From Deltaproteobacteria bacterium (GTDB lineage Bacteria > Desulfobacterota > DSM-4660 > Desulfatiglandales > HGW-15), in the NCBI GenBank assembly GCA_020060215.1, contig JAGVAP010000051.1, positions 54,948 through 118,947 on the forward strand: 64,000 nt of DNA, in the 5' to 3' direction. Each line of letters begins with the position of its first letter. The stretch's first letter is position 1. The notes beneath the pieces are model-generated. The model had not been told where the DNA came from. It saw only the letters and a list, made by a program, of their open reading frames with translations, and did not search any database. The position numbers were made by a program, and so were the translations under genes. Below are positions 33,093 through 41,989 of this stretch, one piece after another.

Positions 33093-34602
33093 GGCTCCTC
33101 ACGAAGAAAGGTGCATGGTTGGAGGTGAACAGAGGCGGGTCCCTTCGAAGGATAGGACCGATGGCAGGATGACGGATGAACTCCTTGTCGAGGAAGATCC
33201 TGACCGCGCCGCGATCCCAGCCGAGCGGATGGGCGAACGCCGTGTAGAGGGAGAGATCCGCTTCATAAAAGGGGGATGTCCCGTACTTCTCGGCCTCGCC
33301 GCTGCAGATCGGCATGTTGAAGACCGCCACATTCAGGAAGTCGATCTCTTCCGAGTGGCGAGCCGTAAACGAAAGGGTCTGGCCCGCCTTTTCCCGATCT
33401 TCCGGCGGAGTCCCGAAGAGCAGGTACACATAGGTGCCTATTCCGGCGGAACGCAGACCCTTCAACAGGCGGGAGACCGTGTCCAGGTCGATCCCCTTCT
33501 GCAGCCGGTCGAGGACCTCCTGGGATCCTGACTCAATCCCCAGCTTCAGCATGAGGCACCCGGATCTCTTCAAGGCCCGAAGAAAAGACCCGTCCGCCAG
33601 CAAGGAGGTCGCCCGCACAAAACCGTACCACGGGGTTTGGAATCCGGAACGGGCGATCTCCTTGAGAAAGGCTGGAGACAATGCGTTGTCTACAAAGTGG
33701 ACCAGGGAAGCCCTTGTCCTCGCCGCCAGCATGGAAGCCTCCCCCAACGCCCTCGCCGGCGGCAAAGGGTTGTATCCGATCCCCTCCGCCTCTTCGGGAC
33801 AAAACCGGCACCGGCTCCAGTAGCAGCCTTGCGATGTGCTGAACGGCAGGACGAATCCCGGTGCGAAGTACCTGGTGTCCAGAAAGGGGTCATAGTCCGG
33901 TACGTCCGCACCGGGTTCATAGCTGCCCCCGAGCAGGGAGACCAGCCGTTGTTCTCCCGGCCCCTCTACCATGTCGTCGACGAGACCGGCAAAGGGATTC
34001 GACCAGCTCCCTCGCTTCACCCAGGAACCGACGAGACCCCCACCCATGAAGATCCTCACGGATGGATATCGAGATCGTACATATCCTGCCATGGCAAAGG
34101 TCGGGAGGGCCTGGCTCAGGTAATTCAGGGAAAACCCGATCTCCCGGTGCTCTCCTCCTTCAAGGATTTCTCTCAGGCGTGGTGCAAAGTACGGATGGAA
34201 CAGACTGCGCTCGTGCTCCTCGGCGGAACGGAGGAGATCGCCGCTCCGGAGTGGGGAGAGCGATGGGTCGGCGTAGTTGGCCAAGGACAGACGCACGCCT
34301 CGGATGCATCCGGCCCCGGTCAGGATTCGATTGAGATGCAGCACGGCCTGCCTGTACCGGTCCGGGTTCTCATAACCTGCCGGATGCCGGAGTTCGCGGC
34401 GATAGCGTGAAAGATGGCGAACGGCTCGGGACGTCCACGTATCGGGAGACTGGATCGGCAGGCCCAGGAGGTAAAGGATCGCTTCAAGGTTTGCGTCCAG
34501 GAGGACGCACGACAACCCATGCCGCTTGAGACACCCGGCAAGTCTGGCGATGCCCGGCGGCGGTTCCGACGGCTTGGCTACAGGGGGGTGGACCAGGATC
34601 AT
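33073..34602 (-). CDS. B12-binding-domain radical SAM protein with a CX4CX2C cluster motif
   Basis: A 509-residue protein. Residues 1-235 resemble a cobalamin-binding Rossmann domain (ILVHPPVAKPSEPPPGIARL at the start; GFSLNYLSQALP and IFMGGGLVGSW later). The radical SAM core follows from about residue 255 with the 4Fe-4S motif SQGCYWSRCRFC, in which four rather than three residues separate the first two cysteines. GIESGSQEVLDRLQKG and YVYLLFGTPPEDRE are typical of the superfamily. The product is unknown. The last codons and the stop lie in an ATTCC-type repeat, so the original 3 prime end may have been altered by repeat insertion. No good ribosome site was seen. Confidence 0.82.
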   Translation of the reverse strand: MILVHPPVAKPSEPPPGIARLAGCLKRHGLSCVLLDANLEAILYLLGLPIQSPDTWTSRAVRHLSRYRRELRHPAGYENPDRYRQAVLHLNRILTGAGCIRGVRLSLANYADPSLSPLRSGDLLRSAEEHERSLFHPYFAPRLREILEGGEHREIGFSLNYLSQALPTFAMAGYVRSRYPSVRIFMGGGLVGSWVKRGSWSNPFAGLVDDMVEGPGEQRLVSLLGGSYEPGADVPDYDPFLDTRYFAPGFVLPFSTSQGCYWSRCRFCPEEAEGIGYNPLPPARALGEASMLAARTRASLVHFVDNALSPAFLKEIARSGFQTPWYGFVRATSLLADGSFLRALKRSGCLMLKLGIESGSQEVLDRLQKGIDLDTVSRLLKGLRSAGIGTYVYLLFGTPPEDREKAGQTLSFTARHSEEIDFLNVAVFNMPICSGEAEKYGTSPFYEADLSLYTAFAHPLGWDRGAVRIFLDKEFIRHPAIGPILRRDPPLFTSNHAPFFVRSPPGMLG

Positions 34603-34647
34603 GCGAAGAGGATGTCAAATACAAGCCGTGGAATCAAGGGGGATCCT

Positions 34648-35799
34648 CTACCCGAACAGGCGCGCATACTCGCCGTACCCTTCCTTCTCCAGGTCCTCTT
34701 TGGGGATGAAACGGAGGGCTGCGGAGTTCATGCAATATCTCAGGCCTGTGGGGGCGGGTCCATCTTCGAAGACGTGGCCGAGATGGGAATCCGCATGCCT
34801 GCTTCTCACCTCGGTTCGGACCGTGAACAATCCCCTGTCCTCCCGCTCCACGACATTCTCCGGTTCCAGGGGTCTGGTGAAGCTCGGCCATCCGGTCCCG
34901 GAGTCATACTTGTCCCTGGAGCTGAACAGCGGTTCTCCCGAGACGATGTCCACGTAGATCCCCTCCCTCTTGTTGTCCCAGTATTCGTTTTGGAAGGCCG
35001 GTTCGGTCCCATTCCTCCGGGTCACCTTGTACTGGAGCGGAGTGAGGCGCGACTTCAACTCCTCTTCGTCCGGTCTGGCATACCTCTGTTTGTCCCCTCC
35101 TGCCGCGACCTCCTCCTTTTCCCCCTGCCATGCCTCTCTCAGGAACTGATCCCGTCCCGAGTTCCACCGGTAGAACTTGTACCGCAGCGCGTGCGTCCTG
35201 TGATAATCCTGGTGGTATTCTTCTGCGGGGTAGAATGCATCCAGCGCAACGATCTCCGTGACGATGGGTTTCTCGAAACGGCCGGAGTTCACGAGCTGCT
35301 CCTTGGATTCCTCTGCCGCTCTCCTTTGTTCCTCGTCATGGAAGAAGATGACGGTCCTGTACTGCTTCCCTCTGTCCACGAACTGCCCCCCCGGGTCCGT
35401 CGGGTCAACGTGTCTCCAGAAAACATCGAGGAGCTGACGATAGGAAACCTTCCCGGGATCGTAGAGGACCTGAACCGCCTCCACATGCCCTGTGGTTCCC
35501 GATGAGACTTCCTCGTAGCTCGGGTTCTCCTTTTTCCCACCGGAATAACCCGACACCACTTCCACAACGCCCGGAACCTTTTCAAAATCCGCTTCCACAC
35601 ACCAGAAGCAGCCTCCGGCGAAGGTCGCCTTGCGGATCTCACCGGGTTTCTCCTGCGCAATCTCCTTTTCTTGCATGATGACCGTTTCTCCTTGGCCTTG
35701 CATAGGGTTTCCGCTCCTCTGACTGATCACGATCGCAAAGCCTGCGACGACCAGTATCAAGAGAGCGATCAGGATGTTTCTTGTGAGGCCGGTTTTCAT
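34648..35799 (-). CDS. msrAB: Membrane-anchored methionine sulfoxide reductase MsrA-MsrB fusion
   Basis: A 383-residue fusion. An N-terminal membrane anchor or uncleaved signal spans residues of about 8-25. MsrA follows with catalytic Cys64 in GGCFWC and the segment [13 protein letters not shown]. MsrB occupies about 250-380 with [30 protein letters not shown] and the catalytic Cys in [11 protein letters not shown]; the zinc-binding CxxC pairs of many MsrB proteins are absent. It would reduce both S- and R-methionine sulfoxides in exported proteins, outside the cytoplasm. The start at 35799 has GGAGAAG upstream. Confidence 0.94.
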   Translation of the reverse strand: MKTGLTRNILIALLILVVAGFAIVISQRSGNPMQGQGETVIMQEKEIAQEKPGEIRKATFAGGCFWCVEADFEKVPGVVEVVSGYSGGKKENPSYEEVSSGTTGHVEAVQVLYDPGKVSYRQLLDVFWRHVDPTDPGGQFVDRGKQYRTVIFFHDEEQRRAAEESKEQLVNSGRFEKPIVTEIVALDAFYPAEEYHQDYHRTHALRYKFYRWNSGRDQFLREAWQGEKEEVAAGGDKQRYARPDEEELKSRLTPLQYKVTRRNGTEPAFQNEYWDNKREGIYVDIVSGEPLFSSRDKYDSGTGWPSFTRPLEPENVVEREDRGLFTVRTEVRSRHADSHLGHVFEDGPAPTGLRYCMNSAALRFIPKEDLEKEGYGEYARLFG

Positions 35800-35957
35800 C
35801 CTGCTTTACTTCTCCGCGTTTCGATGTATCTCTCCATACGCGCAAGATAGGAATCATTGACCGAAACGCAAGGCGTCATCCCGGTTGACTATTCGAGGCA
35901 AAACCCGTTAGTAGTTAGACGATACCGTCACAAATACCCAGTCCGGAGAATCCAAGA

Positions 35958-36761
35958 TTGATCCCCTACCCTGATATCGATCCCGTCATCTTCAGATTCG
36001 GCCCTGTCCAGATCCGCTGGTACGGGCTGATGTACGCCCTGAGCTTCATCGCCTCCTACTTCATCATCTCGCGCCAGGAGAGAGCGGCCCGGCTCGGACT
36101 TCAGGGAGATCGGCTGCAGGAATTCCTGTTTTATCTCTTCATCGGACTCCTCGTCGGTGCGAGACTCGGGTATGTCCTGTTCTACCAGTTCGCGAACCTG
36201 GCCGATTACATCCGAAACCCGCTGGAGATCATCGCGGTCTGGCATGGAGGCATGTCGTTCCACGGCGGGCTCGCGGGGGCGGTCCTGGCCGGCCTTCTTT
36301 TCTGCCGCTCCAGGGGACTCCCCTTCTGGGAGGTCGCTGACACGGTGATCGTGGCTGCGCCGGTGGGTCTGTTTTTTGGAAGGGTCGGGAACTTCATCAA
36401 TGGAGAGCTTTACGGCAGGCCCACGGACGTGCCCTGGGCAATGATCTTCCCGAATGCAGGTCCATTCCCAAGGCACCCCTCTCAGCTCTACGAGGCGATC
36501 CTGGAAGGGATCGTGCTTTTCTTGATCCTGTGGCGACTCAGGAACCGGACCACCTTTCCCGGAGCGCTCGTACCGGTGTTCTTGTGCGGGTACGGGTTCT
36601 TTCGCTTTCTTGTGGAGTTTTTCCGAGAGCCTGACCCCCAGCTCGGCCTCATCCTGGGCGTGCTCTCCATGGGCCAGATCCTGTCGCTCCTGATGATCGC
36701 CTTCGGGGTGGGTCTCTACCTGCTCCTGTCCAGAAGAAAAGACGGGCCCCAAAGAGGCTAG
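35958..36761 (+). CDS. lgt: Phosphatidylglycerol:prolipoprotein diacylglyceryl transferase Lgt
   Basis: A 267-residue integral membrane enzyme that adds diacylglycerol to the lipobox cysteine of prolipoproteins, the first step of lipoprotein maturation. The family motifs WHGGMSFHGGLAG, GRVGNFINGELYG and PRHPSQLYEA are intact, and seven membrane segments fit. The start is TTG at 35958 with GGAG 9 bases upstream; the reading begins with the usual MIPYPDIDPV opening. It is convergent with the HNH nuclease gene. Confidence 0.96.
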   Translation: MIPYPDIDPVIFRFGPVQIRWYGLMYALSFIASYFIISRQERAARLGLQGDRLQEFLFYLFIGLLVGARLGYVLFYQFANLADYIRNPLEIIAVWHGGMSFHGGLAGAVLAGLLFCRSRGLPFWEVADTVIVAAPVGLFFGRVGNFINGELYGRPTDVPWAMIFPNAGPFPRHPSQLYEAILEGIVLFLILWRLRNRTTFPGALVPVFLCGYGFFRFLVEFFREPDPQLGLILGVLSMGQILSLLMIAFGVGLYLLLSRRKDGPQRG

Positions 36762-36783
36762 GACACAAAGGGTGGGCATCTTT

Positions 36784-36811
36784 GTGTCTTCGTGTCTTCG
36801 TGTCTTCGTGG
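36784..36811. repeat. Short tandem repeat TGTCTTCG x3
   Basis: Three perfect 8-bp units (TGTCTTCG) and a partial fourth lie immediately before the HNH nuclease stop codon. Related CACGAAG/GTCTTCGTG fragments occur at 8446-8493 and 22077. Confidence 0.75.
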
Positions 36812-37216
36812 CTAGCTCTTGGTTTTCAGCAGCTCCGCCAGCCTTTCAAAAGGCTTGTGACCGATACGCGAGGGCTCCGGATCGCCTGCGTCTGCGCCTC
36901 CCCCGGATTCATAGTCGTGAAGCCGGCTGTGCTCGTTGTCATGGCAGTAGATGCAGAGGTTCTCCCAATTGCTGCCGTCCGGGGGATTATTCTCATGGTT
37001 GTGGTCCTTGTGGTGTACGGTCAGCAGGTGGAGGTTTTTCGTCGTGAACTCCCGTCCGCAGCGCGCGCATACCCATGGATGAATTCTCAGGGATTGCTCC
37101 CGGTACCCCTTCAACCGCTCCTCTTCGCCCTGGCGCGCTCGCGCCACGACCTGCTCCATCTTTTCTTGGTCGATCTTTCCACCCGCTCTACGCTGTCCCG
37201 GTCTCCTGGCGGTCAT
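36812..37216 (-). CDS. YajD-type HNH nuclease
   Basis: A 134-residue protein with a zinc/HNH core. CARCGREF near residue 50 pairs with CIYCHDNEHSR near residue 88, and the catalytic stretch is LTVHHKDHNHENN then NWENLC. The family is small HNH endonucleases of unknown biological role. The start at 37216 has AAGGAG 7 bases upstream; an upstream ATG adds seven residues. An octanucleotide repeat abuts its stop codon. Confidence 0.86.
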   Translation of the reverse strand: MTARRPGQRRAGGKIDQEKMEQVVARARQGEEERLKGYREQSLRIHPWVCARCGREFTTKNLHLLTVHHKDHNHENNPPDGSNWENLCIYCHDNEHSRLHDYESGGGADAGDPEPSRIGHKPFERLAELLKTKS

Positions 37217-37484
37217 GTGTAGACTCCTTCCATCCAATTGGTCCAGATGATTCTAGGTGTAGACAAAGGTACTGAAAAAAGCAAGTTCTCATCCTCGGCG
37301 GACCGGGGCCCCGGTTCTTGTCGGCACGCGGGTACGCCTGTCGACCGGGGGTTTTAAGAGGACATTTCCTTTCAAATACGTGATGCTTCCCATTTTCCGC
37401 CTCGACCGGCCGTTCTTACCTTTTCCCAGGTGGCTTGTCCGATCCGCATGAGGGCCGGGGCGGCACACCGGAAAGGCGGACGTT

Positions 37485-38183
37485 ATGAACATCCCATTCA
37501 AATGGATCATCTCGGTACTATTCTTTTCCATCCTTTCAGCGGGCTGCGCCGCGGAAAGCAGACTGGAGCCGGCCCCGGGTGCGGTGACCCTCGGCCGAGG
37601 CAATGACCAGGTGGTCGATCAGTTCGCGGGCGTGGAGCTCATCGCCAATCCGGATGCCTGGAGAGGCATTCCGGAGGTCATGCAGGAGGTCCTCCCGGTG
37701 AAGGTCATCGTGAGAAACAGGCACGGAGAACCCGTCCGGGTGACCCCGCGGAACTTCGCGTTGATCACCGACCAGGGCGGCCGTTTTGCGGCAAAAGAGG
37801 CGCGGGAGTTCACAGGGGATATCACGATAACGGCCCCCGTCCCGTACATGGGGCCATCCTTCTATCACCACGATTTTTACATGTATGGGCCGTTCGGATA
37901 TTACGGCGGAATCAACAGGGGCGTCGAACCGTTCTACTACGACCCCTACTACTATTCCCGTTACCGGTACTACAGGGAGGTTCCGCTTCCCACTGAAGAG
38001 ATGGTGTCAGGCGCGCTGCCGGAGCTCACCGTCCCAGACGGGGGTGAGGTCTCCGGCTTCATCTATTTCGACCAGGACGACCTGAAGGATGTGGAGCGTG
38101 CAAGCCTCAAGATGGATCTCGTGGAACCGGACGGGGACCTCTTTGGTACGATCCTGCTGCCCTTCGTGGTCAAGGGGAGGTAG
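37485..38183 (+). CDS. Putative lipoprotein with a tyrosine-rich segment
   Basis: A 232-residue protein with a signal peptide and lipobox (ILSAGC, cysteine at residue 22). The middle contains a segment rich in Tyr, Phe and Gly (MYGPFGYYGG, then YYDPYYYSRYRYYRE at residues of about 145-167). A beta-rich C-terminal domain follows, with VPDGGEVSGFIYFDQDDL. No family was recognised with confidence; the C-terminal part resembles lipoprotein beta-sandwich domains. Lgt, encoded 720 bp away, would modify it. Its last 14 bases overlap the convergent HAD gene. Confidence 0.72.
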   Translation: MNIPFKWIISVLFFSILSAGCAAESRLEPAPGAVTLGRGNDQVVDQFAGVELIANPDAWRGIPEVMQEVLPVKVIVRNRHGEPVRVTPRNFALITDQGGRFAAKEAREFTGDITITAPVPYMGPSFYHHDFYMYGPFGYYGGINRGVEPFYYDPYYYSRYRYYREVPLPTEEMVSGALPELTVPDGGEVSGFIYFDQDDLKDVERASLKMDLVEPDGDLFGTILLPFVVKGR

Positions 38184-38901
38184 GGGACAGGCCCAGGATT
38201 CTCTGGAGGGAAGCCACGGAATCCAGGATGATGTCCGCGCCTTCCGCGCTCAGGGTGGCGTATGTGTCAAATCCTGAAAGCACGCCGACGGTAAGCATCC
38301 CTGCAGACTTTCCCGAGCGGATGTCGATCCTCATGTCCCCCACATAGGCGCAATCCCCGGGCGCGATCCCCATTCTCCGCGCGCACTCCAGGAGCGGATC
38401 GGGCGCAGGTTTCGGCCGCAGCGACGCGTCGTCCGCAATCACCGTGTGAAACACTTCTGTGAGGCCCGCCTCTGTGATGGGGCGAAGCTTGATGTCCAAA
38501 AACCTCGTCTTGGTGGAAGTGACCACCCCCAGCCTGATCCCGACGGACGATAGCCTCCTCAACAGGTCCTCCGCCCCGGGAATCATTCGATTCCTTTGGA
38601 TGAAGAGAGAGGGAGAGATCTCCGCAGCGATGGTGCGGATCCGGGGCAGGATCTCCCCCGTTTCGGCCTTTGCCCCGTCCGGAAGGAGCATGTCCCACCG
38701 GAATCCCCCCTCGGCCACCGCTTCCACGAAAACCTCCCTTGAGACCGGGGGGAGAGAAATCCTTTCAAAGACACCCTCCACCACGGCAAAGTAGATCTCC
38801 CTGGTATCGAGCAGGGTCCCGTCGAGGTCGAAGATCAGTCCCTTGAGAGGGATGCGCTGACGCTCCTTCTCGTCATCGAGGTACACATGTGCTGTTTCCA
38901 T
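38170..38901 (-). CDS. HAD family phosphatase (phosphoglycolate phosphatase-like)
   Basis: A protein of about 243 residues. Motif I is GLIFDLDGTLLDT near residue 20, a cap domain follows, motif II is VVTSTKT, motif III KPAPDPL, and motif IV YVGDMRIDIRSGKSAG. All catalytic residues of a subfamily IA HAD phosphatase are present. The start METAHVYLDD at 38901 was preferred; an ATG 15 bases upstream is also possible and neither has a strong ribosome site. It lies 68 bp downstream of the pyruvate-carboxyltransferase-like gene. Confidence 0.88.
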   Translation of the reverse strand: METAHVYLDDEKERQRIPLKGLIFDLDGTLLDTREIYFAVVEGVFERISLPPVSREVFVEAVAEGGFRWDMLLPDGAKAETGEILPRIRTIAAEISPSLFIQRNRMIPGAEDLLRRLSSVGIRLGVVTSTKTRFLDIKLRPITEAGLTEVFHTVIADDASLRPKPAPDPLLECARRMGIAPGDCAYVGDMRIDIRSGKSAGMLTVGVLSGFDTYATLSAEGADIILDSVASLQRILGLSPTSP

Positions 38902-38969
38902 GGGATTCGGGGCCATTCGCGAAGGTGAGTCACCATCCCCAGGAGAGGTTCGCCGGCCTGGGGCCGCCC

Positions 38970-40151
38970 TCAATTCCGGACCCTTCGGAGCTTCTCTTCC
39001 GCGAGCTGCGGTTCATCGGGCCATCCCTGGGGAACGAGCTGGCCGGCCTTCTCCTTCATCTTCTCCTTGAGTCCCGCAAGCCCCTGGCGCCGGTACTCGT
39101 CCCTCGGCTTCTTCGGTATCCTCCCGTTCAGGATGGCCTCGGAACGGAGCCGCCGGCCCAGGGTCCTCTCCACCAGCTTGCCGAGCTCCAATATCCTTTC
39201 GATCCTGATCCCCCCGATGTCGATCTTCATCTCATCCATCATCACGGCCATGTCTTCGAACGAGACCAGCCCGACGATGTTGGGATCGCGGTAGTAGTAA
39301 GCCCCCGTACCGGGGACCGGCGTCCTGTCCAGGAAATTGGCGGGCTGGCCGCCTATCCCGCCCAGTGTGCCTTCAAACAGCTCAATCCCTGCCTGAAGCG
39401 CGGCGAGCACGTTCGCAAGACCCCATCCCCTGGTCACATGGAAATGGGCGACGTGCAGTTCGGGATTCGGGAGCGCGTCGAGCACCATCGAGAAGTATCG
39501 ATAGACCTGGTCCGGAGGGGCGGATCCGTCGTGATCCGCGTGTTCGACGTCGTCGGCGCCTATGCTCAGCCAGCGCTTCGTGAACTCCAGGCCATCTCCA
39601 AGCCGTGTCGGCCCGGAGATCGGACTTCCCCAGATCGTGCTCACGGTGCCGCAGACCTTGATGCCCTTGTCCTTGCACTTCCGGATGCAGCGCTCCGCCT
39701 CGATCCAGTACTGCGGCAGGGTCGTGCCGCTGTTGGCGAAGTGGTGCTCCTCATCCGTGGAGACCATCATCAGGACCCTGTCCGGTCCGCACCCCTGTTC
39801 CTTGAGCCGGATGGCCCTGTCCACGGCGGACTCCCTGATGGTGATCGCCGTCCACTCGACGGAAGCCGGGTCTTGCCCCCTCTTCCTGAGCCTTTCCTCG
39901 AAGGACTCGGACCGGACGGCCTTGAGCACCGCCTCTGCGTCCTTGAACTGGGGCATGATGTGGGCGTTGCCCAGGTTGGTGGCCTCCAGTCTTTTGACGC
40001 CCGCATAGGCCATCTCCTGGAGGTAGAAGATCTTGGCCTCGGTCGGCACGAAGATCTCCTCATGCTGGAAGCCGTCCCGCACCGTAATGTCCCCGAGGGT
40101 CACCTTCCGCGGCATTCGTTCATTTTTTTTGAACAGATCGTGTTCAGACAT
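38970..40151 (-). CDS. HMGL-like (pyruvate carboxyltransferase family) protein
   Basis: A 393-residue member of the DRE-TIM metallolyase family, which includes HMG-CoA lyase and isopropylmalate/citramalate synthases. The metal/acid motif is ITVRDGFQHEE near residue 22 (Arg-Asp kept, then Gly-Phe-Gln rather than Gly-Xaa-Gln), and the metal-binding HxH is VAHFHVTRGWGLANVLAAL with GTLGGIGG further on. A C-terminal extension of about 80 residues follows the barrel. It probably cleaves or condenses an acyl-CoA. Its start overlaps the crotonase-like gene stop by 8 bases (ATGTCTGA), so it is the third gene of a coupled operon. Confidence 0.8.
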   Translation of the reverse strand: MSEHDLFKKNERMPRKVTLGDITVRDGFQHEEIFVPTEAKIFYLQEMAYAGVKRLEATNLGNAHIMPQFKDAEAVLKAVRSESFEERLRKRGQDPASVEWTAITIRESAVDRAIRLKEQGCGPDRVLMMVSTDEEHHFANSGTTLPQYWIEAERCIRKCKDKGIKVCGTVSTIWGSPISGPTRLGDGLEFTKRWLSIGADDVEHADHDGSAPPDQVYRYFSMVLDALPNPELHVAHFHVTRGWGLANVLAALQAGIELFEGTLGGIGGQPANFLDRTPVPGTGAYYYRDPNIVGLVSFEDMAVMMDEMKIDIGGIRIERILELGKLVERTLGRRLRSEAILNGRIPKKPRDEYRRQGLAGLKEKMKEKAGQLVPQGWPDEPQLAEEKLRRVRN

Positions 40152-41442
40152 AGCTCTTTTTCCTCCCCTCTGGAGAGCCCTCCAACGCGCTCCCGTAGAC
40201 CCACTTCTCTTCTTCCCTCTGCCCAAGATCCCTGAAGTCCGCTACTCGCTGCTCGAGCATGGCCCTCAGCCCCTCCAGAAACCTCGGATCCCGGTAGAGG
40301 GCGGCATCCGCCTTCAGCTCCTCCTCCACGAATCTCCGTTCATCGAAAGCGGAAGGATCATATTTCTCCAGAAGAGTGTTGACGGCCTGTATCGATTGAG
40401 GGGCCAGGGGACGCCCCAGCCTCTGGATCTCCTCCCTGACCCCTTTTAGACTTTTGTTCCAAAGATGCGCGTAGTTGTAGGGGTTGGCCCTCGCCTTCAC
40501 CTCGCGCTCCACCTCCCTCTTTCCCGCCAGGCTCCTCTTCTTTCCTCCGGCAGATGGGCTCGTCTCCCCGGCAGAAAGCGTTGCGGATTCGAGCGCCCTG
40601 GGAAGGAGGAGCATTCCGGTCTCGTCGTTGTGCCGATCGAGTTCGTCCCGAAGGGTTTGCTCCTCACCGGCATCCCGCCCCCTCCTCAACCCCGGAAGGG
40701 GGAAAGGAATGTCGACCACCTCGTCATAGACCCCGATCTCCCTCAGTTCCCCGGCGCGCACTTCCCTTGCGGTCTTTGCCATGAACTCCGCGTTTGCAGG
40801 CCCCGACTTGACCAGCACCCTGGCGATTCCCGCCCAGCCCGGAATGATCCCGATCTGGGACTCGCTGAAGCACATCCCTCCCCTGCCGTCCCCGATCAGG
40901 GCGTCGGCCATGAGGGGGATCTCCGCCGATCCGCCGAAACGCATTCCTCCCCCGCAAACGGCCACCACGCGCATCCGGGAGGCCATCTCACGGATCTTGC
41001 CATACAGGGTGACCCCCTTCTGAAGCCTCGCCTCTCCCCAGCTGAAGAGGCGATCGATCTCCACCGGCGATGCACCCCGGGACTCCATCTCCGCCTTCCT
41101 CTCCAGGGTCGATTCGAGGTTTCTGAGGCTTTCCTTGAGATCTCCCCCTGCATGGAGCGGATCGTTGGAATCATAGAGGATCAGAAACCCGAGGGACTCT
41201 CCTGAGGCGGCGTCCAGCCCCTCCAGCAGGGCGTGCAGGGCCGGGGTCGCAACCTGATGGACAGGGGGATTGTCGTAGACCAGGATAGCCCCCGTCTTTC
41301 CCTTGAAGCGCACCTTTTCGATCGCGACATAGGCATCCTTTTCAGCCCACTCATAGATCGGTCCCTCGTTCCGGTATCGGTCGATCCTGGACGATCTGAC
41401 CAGCCGCAGGGGACCGCGCGTGGTTGGCTCCCGGTTCTTCAT
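40144..41442 (-). CDS. Crotonase-family protein with a long C-terminal extension
   Basis: A 432-residue enoyl-CoA hydratase/isomerase-like protein. The oxyanion-hole segment is CGGGMRFGGSAEIPLMADA, followed by SESQIGIIPGWAGIARVLV and PANAEFMAKTAREVRAGE. Acidic residues occur at both positions expected for hydratase acid/base catalysis. About 170 charged residues after the crotonase core have no clear family. The start ATG at 41442 overlaps the upstream gene stop as ATGA. The substrate is presumably an acyl-CoA also handled by the downstream HMGL-like enzyme. Confidence 0.8.
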   Translation of the reverse strand: MKNREPTTRGPLRLVRSSRIDRYRNEGPIYEWAEKDAYVAIEKVRFKGKTGAILVYDNPPVHQVATPALHALLEGLDAASGESLGFLILYDSNDPLHAGGDLKESLRNLESTLERKAEMESRGASPVEIDRLFSWGEARLQKGVTLYGKIREMASRMRVVAVCGGGMRFGGSAEIPLMADALIGDGRGGMCFSESQIGIIPGWAGIARVLVKSGPANAEFMAKTAREVRAGELREIGVYDEVVDIPFPLPGLRRGRDAGEEQTLRDELDRHNDETGMLLLPRALESATLSAGETSPSAGGKKRSLAGKREVEREVKARANPYNYAHLWNKSLKGVREEIQRLGRPLAPQSIQAVNTLLEKYDPSAFDERRFVEEELKADAALYRDPRFLEGLRAMLEQRVADFRDLGQREEEKWVYGSALEGSPEGRKKSYV

Positions 41443-41786
41443 TTCTCTTTGCCTCCCTGAAACCACTTGTCCTTTCTGAACTCATCGGGCGATGCCGGAA
41501 GCGGCCCCCTGATCATGGCTCCGGTCCTCTTCACCAGCTCATGATCCCCTCCCAGGGAGAGGGAAAGGGATTGCAGCGCCCTTCCCAGGGTCTGGTCTAT
41601 GGAGGGCTGCATGTGCGGGAGGACGTCCGGCGGGATGAGGCCGTATGCGGCGTTCAGGTTGCGCAACCATCTGGCCAGTGCCTCGATGTCGAGATCTTTT
41701 CTCCTGTACACATAGCCCTCGAATGCCCCTGCCGATGCTGCGAACTCATAGATCTGCGTGTAGAGATGCATGAATCCCTCCGTCAT
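41439..41786 (-). CDS. Small helical protein of 115 residues opening the acyl-CoA cassette
   Basis: No family was recognised. The sequence looks alpha-helical (HLYTQIYEFAASAGAFEG, then LARWLRNLNAAYGLIPPDV) and has no signal or membrane segment. It is coupled by an ATGA overlap to the crotonase-like gene, which in turn is coupled to the HMGL-like gene, so it probably works with them, perhaps as a small subunit or stabiliser. It is separated from putA by 203 bp. Confidence 0.65.
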   Translation of the reverse strand: MTEGFMHLYTQIYEFAASAGAFEGYVYRRKDLDIEALARWLRNLNAAYGLIPPDVLPHMQPSIDQTLGRALQSLSLSLGGDHELVKRTGAMIRGPLPASPDEFRKDKWFQGGKEK

Positions 41787-41989
41787 CCGGCGCAGGTGTC
41801 TCCTCGCTTCTCCGGCGAGGGTGCAAAGTCCTTCTTTCTACACTACCTGCAGGAAAGAGTCAAAATCGAAAGGAAGATCCAGGATCCAAGATGCAGGATA
41901 CAGGATGGAGGAAAATGACGGGTCAGTGGGTGCAGCAATGTCATTTGTCCTGAATCATGCATCCATTTTGGGTTTCCTACGAGACCAAC

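Noticed and set aside
36784..36811. The octanucleotide tandem run considered as a CRISPR fragment
   Set aside because: The units are 8 bp, directly adjacent, with no spacers and no cas genes in the window; this is a short tandem repeat.
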